This document shows, one piece after another, positions 5,517 to 8,485 of a stretch of 8,485 bases of DNA. The DNA is taken from NCBI GenBank assembly GCA_035646375.1, contig DASRPM010000316.1, positions 1-8,485 on the forward strand, given 5' to 3'. The notes under the pieces were generated by a model, which saw only the letters and a program-made list of their open reading frames with translations, was not told the origin of the DNA and made no database searches. Position numbers and translations under genes: made by a program. This DNA is from DASYRM01 sp035646375. Lineage in GTDB: Bacteria; Acidobacteriota; Vicinamibacteria; Vicinamibacterales; UBA2999. Position 1 is the stretch's first letter. Each line of letters opens with the position of its first letter.

Positions 5517-5914
5517 TGATGGACACGGTGATCTTTGCGTGCGTGCACAACGCGGGGCGGTCGCAGATGGCCGCGGCGTGGTTCAACGCGCTCGCCGATC
5601 CGGCCAGGGCGCGCGCCGTCTCGGCCGGCACGCAACCCGGCGACCGCGTGCATCCGGTGGTCGCGGACGTGATGCGCGAGGCGGGCATCGACGTGTCCGC
5701 GAACCGGCCGCAGCGGCTCACCGCGGACCTGGCGCGCGGCGCCACGCTGCTCGTCACGATGGGATGCGGCGACGAGTGCCCCTTCGTGCCGGGGCTGCAG
5801 ACCGACGACTGGCCGCTGCCCGACCCGAAGGGGCGCCCGATCGAAGAGGTGCGCGCGACGCGCGACGCGATCAAGGCGCGGGTTGCGGAGCTCGTGCGAG
5901 CGCGGCGCTGGTAG
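5516..5914 (+). CDS. arsC: Arsenate reductase ArsC (low-molecular-weight phosphatase fold)
   Basis: This encodes 132 aa from ATG 5516, sharing its A with the aquaporin TGA; ATG 5519 directly after is equally possible. The P-loop is C9-V-H-N-A-G-R15-S near the N-terminus (C-x5-R). The catalytic Asp lies in LPDPKGRP (D103-P104). Two further cysteines occur in MGCGDECP (C84 and C88). The enzyme reduces arsenate to arsenite, which feeds ArsM and the channel. The GCGDxCP form, with a 3-residue gap between cysteines, differs from the classical staphylococcal C82/C89 redox pair and resembles the form seen in actinobacterial single-cysteine enzymes; the electron donor (thioredoxin or a low-molecular-weight thiol) is therefore uncertain. 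The 3' end overlaps the convergent methyltransferase by 44 bp. Confidence 0.93.
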   Translation: MMDTVIFACVHNAGRSQMAAAWFNALADPARARAVSAGTQPGDRVHPVVADVMREAGIDVSANRPQRLTADLARGATLLVTMGCGDECPFVPGLQTDDWPLPDPKGRPIEEVRATRDAIKARVAELVRARRW

Positions 5915-6677
5915 CCGGCTTGCGCGCCAGCACGTAGAGCGTCGCCGGCTGGGTGCCGACCTCGACGACCTCGAGTCCGGCGGTCGTCATCCGATCGCGC
6001 CACAGCGCCTCGTTCGCCTTCCAGCTCCAGTAGCCGTGGCCGTGCACCGCCACCGGGATCGCGAGCTTCACCCACAGGTCGGAGTTGAGGGTGACGAACA
6101 GGAACTCGCCGCCCGGCTTGAGGATGCGCGCCGTCTCGGCGAGCGCGCGCGGGATGTCGGTGCGCGACAGGTGGTCCATCGCCGCGACGCTCAGCGCGCC
6201 GTCGAACTCGCCGTCCTTGAACGGCATCTCGCGCATGTCGGCCACCTGCACCGTCAACCGATCCTCCACGCCGGCACGGCGCGCGTTGGCGCGCAGCCGA
6301 TCGGGCGTGTTGTCGTCGATGCCGTAGTAGCCGGTGTACCGGTCCAGGCCGGTGACGGTCGTCCGCGGCCGCGCCATCAGCACCATGAGCGTCGCGCGCC
6401 CGGAGCCGGCGCCCAGATCCACCACGTTGCCGCCACCCGAGGTCAGGAAGCGGTCCGTCGGCATGGTCATCGGAGCGTTGATTTGAATGACGTAATGCAT
6501 GACCAGCGCGCCGGTCAGTCCCCACGCCGCCAGCACCGAGGTCAGGGTGGTGATCCACCGCGGCCAGCCGCGCCACCCGCACAGGGCCGCCACCGCCCCG
6601 AACAGCAGGAACACGAGGAAGTGGCCGCCGGTATACGGCCACGAGTATCCGAAGTCGTACGTCATCCAATCGAGCAT
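5871..6677 (-). CDS. Membrane-anchored class I SAM-dependent methyltransferase
   Basis: This encodes 268 aa from ATG at 6677. The frame is open to a GTG at 6779, but the added stretch is encoded by an intergenic palindrome and is not protein-like, so I reject it. Two N-terminal membrane segments (about residues 19-35 and 42-66) precede a cytosolic Rossmann domain. Motif I is VVDLGAGSGRATL (85-97), the acidic loop is GLDRYTGYYGIDDN (110-123), then VADMREMPFKDGEFDGALSV (145-164) and ARILKPGGEFLFV (183-195). The methyl acceptor is not evident. It is not an ArsM, since it lacks the paired arsenic-binding cysteines. It converges on arsC with 44 bp of coding overlap and diverges from the response regulator. 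A one-mismatch TTCAG direct repeat lies 24 nt upstream of the start. A role in modifying a membrane or quinone-like substrate is possible but unproven. Confidence 0.85.
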   Translation of the reverse strand: MLDWMTYDFGYSWPYTGGHFLVFLLFGAVAALCGWRGWPRWITTLTSVLAAWGLTGALVMHYVIQINAPMTMPTDRFLTSGGGNVVDLGAGSGRATLMVLMARPRTTVTGLDRYTGYYGIDDNTPDRLRANARRAGVEDRLTVQVADMREMPFKDGEFDGALSVAAMDHLSRTDIPRALAETARILKPGGEFLFVTLNSDLWVKLAIPVAVHGHGYWSWKANEALWRDRMTTAGLEVVEVGTQPATLYVLARKPATSAALARAPQPAP

Positions 6678-6700
6678 GGGCAGAGTGTGCCACCTCCTCC

Positions 6701-6716
6701 CTGAACCAGGGATGAA
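6701..6716 (-). promoter_or_regulatory. Possible response-regulator box upstream of the methyltransferase
   Basis: The minus strand reads TTCAT, CCCTGG, TTCAG: the direct repeat with 11-bp period and one mismatch to the core found at three other sites in the window. It is oriented towards the methyltransferase ATG at 6677. A CACACT at 6689-6684, 11 nt downstream, could serve as a poor -10. One-mismatch copies are expected about once in every two windows of this size by chance, so this site is weaker than the others. Confidence 0.3.
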
Positions 6717-6717
6717 T

Positions 6718-6741
6718 CCGCCTTCGCTGAAGCTTCGGCGG
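6718..6741. repeat. Palindromic intergenic element
   Basis: CCGCC (6718-6722) and GGCGG (6737-6741) flank a core containing GAAGCTTC, a perfect 8-bp palindrome, with CTTCG repeated on both sides. It lies in the divergent gap between the methyltransferase and the response regulator. On the minus strand it would read RRSFSEGG, a peptide string I remember from spurious extensions in Acidobacteriota annotations, which suggests a dispersed intergenic repeat. That link is from memory only. Confidence 0.4.
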
Positions 6742-6752
6742 GACAAGCCTGT

Positions 6753-6770
6753 GTTCAGCTCCCGTTCAGC
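6753..6770 (+). promoter_or_regulatory. Candidate autoregulatory box of the response regulator
   Basis: GTTCAGC at 6753-6759 is repeated exactly at 6764-6770, an 11-bp period. The core TTCAG-N6-TTCAG is the same as at the receptor and DUF6644 promoters, oriented with the gene. It ends 11 nt before the TATAAG at 6782, overlapping where the -35 would be, the arrangement known for PhoP-type activation. Autoregulation is inferred. Confidence 0.6.
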
Positions 6771-6781
6771 CGGGGACACGC

Positions 6782-6787
6782 TATAAG
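6782..6787 (+). promoter_or_regulatory. -10 element of the two-component operon
   Basis: TATAAG (5/6 to consensus) ends 6 nt before the GTG at 6794, so transcription would begin at or next to the start codon. This suggests a leaderless mRNA. Alternatively the same AAGGGA acts as ribosome binding site of a transcript starting further upstream. Confidence 0.45.
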
Positions 6788-6793
6788 GGATCG

Positions 6794-7477
6794 GTGCGGA
6801 TCCTGGTGGTCGAGGACGAAGCGGCGCTCGCGGCGCAGCTCGAAGCGGCGCTGACGGCGGCCGGCTACGCCGTCGACCGCGCGGCCTCCGGCGACCGCGC
6901 CGACTACCTGGCGCGCACCGAGGACTACGACGCCGTCCTGCTCGATCTGGGGCTGCCCCGCGTGGACGGCCTCACCTTGCTGCGGCAATGGCGCGACGCC
7001 GGCATGTCGGTGCCGGTGCTCGTCCTCACCGCGCGCGGCACCTGGTCCGAGAAGGTGCACGGCATCGACTCGGGCGCCGACGACTACGTGGCCAAGCCGT
7101 ACCGGGTCGAAGAGGTGCTGGCGCGCACGCGCGCACTGATCCGCCGCGCCCATGGGCACGCGGCGCCGCAGCTGCGCTGCGGCAGCGTGACGCTCGATCC
7201 GCGGCTCGCCGTCGTGACCGTCAACGACACGCCGGTCACGCTGACCAGCCACGAGTACCGCACCTTGTCGTACCTGATGCATCAGCAGGGACGCGTGGTG
7301 TCGCGCAGCGAGCTCACCGAGCACATCTACGCCCAGAGCTTCGAGCGCGACTCGAACACCGTCGAGGTCTTCGTGGCGCGGCTGCGCCGCAAGCTGGGAG
7401 CGTCCACCATCGAGACGGTGAGGGGCCTTGGCTACCGGATGGGCGCGGCACGGGACGCGACGGCTCGAACGACATGA
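6794..7477 (+). CDS. OmpR/PhoP-family response regulator
   Basis: This encodes 227 aa from GTG 6794, the only start that leaves the receiver intact (MRILVVEDE). The receiver domain (1-115) has acidic pocket E7-D8, phosphoacceptor D51 (DAVLLDLGLPRVDG), T79 and K101 in DDYVAKPY. The C-terminal winged helix (about 128-218) has LTSHEYRTLSYLMHQQGRVVSRSELTEHIY, the recognition helix SNTVEVFVARLRRKLG and the wing ETVRGLGYRMG. It is a transcription factor that binds direct repeats as a dimer when phosphorylated. It overlaps its kinase gene by ATGA. The closest known types by eye are PhoP/QseB/PmrA. A direct repeat matching boxes before the receptor and DUF6644 genes lies in its own promoter. Confidence 0.95.
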   Translation: MRILVVEDEAALAAQLEAALTAAGYAVDRAASGDRADYLARTEDYDAVLLDLGLPRVDGLTLLRQWRDAGMSVPVLVLTARGTWSEKVHGIDSGADDYVAKPYRVEEVLARTRALIRRAHGHAAPQLRCGSVTLDPRLAVVTVNDTPVTLTSHEYRTLSYLMHQQGRVVSRSELTEHIYAQSFERDSNTVEVFVARLRRKLGASTIETVRGLGYRMGAARDATARTT

Positions 7478-8484
7478 AGGCGCACGCGTCGTTCCGCTCA
7501 CAGCTGATGATCGGCTCGGTGCTGTGGACGCTGGGGCTGCTGGTGGCCATCAGCATCCTGGCGGTGCACGTCCTCGCCAACAACCCAGCGCCGCACAAGT
7601 TCGTGTACCAGTGGTTCTTCAACGCGCACCTGGGTCTGGTGCTGCTGGTCGCCGTCGCGGTCATGGCGGGGGGCGCCTGGCAGATCCGGCGCAGCGTCGC
7701 GGCGATGGCGCGGCTGCATACCCATCTCACGGCCGTTCATCGCGGCGAGCAGCACGAAGTGGCGGGACGCTATCCGTCCGAGGTGCAACCGCTCGTGGAC
7801 GATCTGAACGCGCTGCTGGCCGAGCGCGATCAGCGGGTGCAGCGGGCGCTCGCCAAGGCGGGCGACATGGCGCACGGGCTCAAGACGCCGCTCGCCGTGC
7901 TGGCGCGCGACGCCGAGCGGGTGTCGGCGTCGGGCGATCACGAACTGGCCGCGTCGATGGCGGCGCAGGTCGAGCGCATGCGGCGCCAGATCGACTACCA
8001 CCTGGCGCACACGCGCGCGGCGGCCGCCGGCACGGGGCCGGGCACGCGCAGCCTGGTCGCCTCGTCGGTGGACGGCCTGATACGCACCTTGGAGCGGCTG
8101 CACGCGGAGCGGGCGATCGCGCTGCGATCGGCGGTGCCGCCGGGCCACGCCGTCCGCTGCCGGCGTGAGGACCTCGACGAGATGCTGGGCAACCTGCTCG
8201 ACAACGCCTGCAAGTGGGGACGCTCGCGTGTGGAGGTGGAGTCGGATCTGACGGGCTCGTCGATCGTCATCACGGTGGACGACGACGGCCCGGGGATCGA
8301 CCCGGCCATGGCCGGCCAGGTCCTCGAACGCGGCGTGCGCGCCGACGAGCAGGTGGAAGGGACCGGGCTGGGGCTGGCGATCGTCCGCGATCTGGCGGAG
8401 ATCTACGGCGGCTCGATCGGGCTGTCGCGATCGCCGCTCGGCGGCGTCCGCGCGCGCCTGCAGCTGCCGGCGAGCGAAACGTAG
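7474..8484 (+). CDS. Sensor histidine kinase with a very short periplasmic loop
   Basis: This encodes 336 aa from ATG 7474, overlapping the regulator stop by four bases. Membrane segments are at about 10-34 and 52-69, enclosing a periplasmic loop of only some 17 residues (NNPAPHKFVYQWFFNAH). A HAMP-like linker follows to about 120. The phosphoacceptor is H134 in GDMAHGLKTPLAVL, resembling the PhoQ-type H-x-LKTPLAVL rather than the usual HELRTP. The ATPase domain has the N box MLGNLLDNACKWG (237-249), G1 VDDDGPGID (268-276) and G2 GTGLGLAIV (296-304). With so little periplasmic sequence, the signal is probably sensed within or at the membrane, or through a partner membrane protein. Its partner is the adjacent response regulator. 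The stop TAG ends one base before the window end. Confidence 0.94.
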   Translation: MKAHASFRSQLMIGSVLWTLGLLVAISILAVHVLANNPAPHKFVYQWFFNAHLGLVLLVAVAVMAGGAWQIRRSVAAMARLHTHLTAVHRGEQHEVAGRYPSEVQPLVDDLNALLAERDQRVQRALAKAGDMAHGLKTPLAVLARDAERVSASGDHELAASMAAQVERMRRQIDYHLAHTRAAAAGTGPGTRSLVASSVDGLIRTLERLHAERAIALRSAVPPGHAVRCRREDLDEMLGNLLDNACKWGRSRVEVESDLTGSSIVITVDDDGPGIDPAMAGQVLERGVRADEQVEGTGLGLAIVRDLAEIYGGSIGLSRSPLGGVRARLQLPASET

Positions 8485-8485
8485 G

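Noticed and set aside
6698..6712. Short TCCCTG/CAGGGA inverted repeat as a separate operator
   Set aside because: Six-bp arms with a 3-nt loop are common by chance and it overlaps the more informative TTCAG direct repeat.
6678..6779. Upstream GTG start lengthening the membrane methyltransferase by 34 residues
   Set aside because: The added sequence comes from the palindromic intergenic element and the regulator promoter; ATG 6677 begins the conserved-looking membrane protein.
1..8485. CRISPR array, tRNA, rRNA, insertion sequence or attachment site
   Set aside because: I found no regularly spaced repeats, no cloverleaf or rRNA-like stretch, no transposase or integrase motif and no terminal inverted repeats flanking the ars block.

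Overview
The window is GC-rich, densely packed bacterial DNA. A TonB-dependent receptor with an N-terminal carboxypeptidase-regulatory-like domain, an FGE-fold secreted protein, two DUF6644-type membrane proteins and general codon use suggest an Acidobacteriota-like organism (perhaps Vicinamibacteria). That assignment is an inference from gene content and style, not from a marker gene.

Layout. (1) 1-2131, minus strand: two tandem paralogous DUF6644-like membrane proteins (2131-1628 and 1612-1133), then the first 345 codons of a TonB-dependent receptor (1037 to beyond base 1). (2) 2244-3888, minus strand: arsR, arsN2 (stop/start overlap TGATG) and, 38 nt further on, a secreted FGE-sulfatase-fold protein that lacks the catalytic cysteine pair of true formylglycine-generating enzymes. 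(3) 3889-3993: divergent arsenic promoter region with an extended -10 for arsR, a TTGACA element for arsM, an 18-bp imperfect palindrome that is a candidate ArsR operator, and a perfect 20-nt hairpin in the arsM leader. (4) 3994-5914, plus strand: arsM, an AqpS-like aquaglyceroporin and arsC, joined by 4-nt and 1-nt overlaps. (5) 5871-6677, minus strand: a membrane-anchored class I SAM methyltransferase whose 3' end overlaps that of arsC by 44 bp in convergent orientation. (6) 6794-8484, plus strand: an OmpR-family response regulator and its histidine kinase, overlapping by 4 nt.

The arsenic genes form a coherent pump-free detoxification set. ArsC reduces arsenate, ArsM methylates arsenite, the aquaporin lets trivalent or methylated species leave down-gradient, ArsN2 acetylates an arsenic-related substrate, and ArsR senses As(III) through its CVC motif. 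No ArsB, Acr3 or ArsA is present in the window.

The most interesting observation is a shared regulatory signature. A direct repeat TTCAG-N6-TTCAG (11-bp period, the spacing expected for OmpR/PhoP-family regulators) lies upstream of the DUF6644 pair, of the TonB-dependent receptor and of the response-regulator gene itself, each time in the orientation of the gene. A one-mismatch copy precedes the membrane methyltransferase. Two of the copies are 19/21 identical over a longer stretch. This predicts that the two-component system at the right end controls the outer-membrane receptor/DUF6644 genes at the left end, with the arsenic block lying between regulator and targets.
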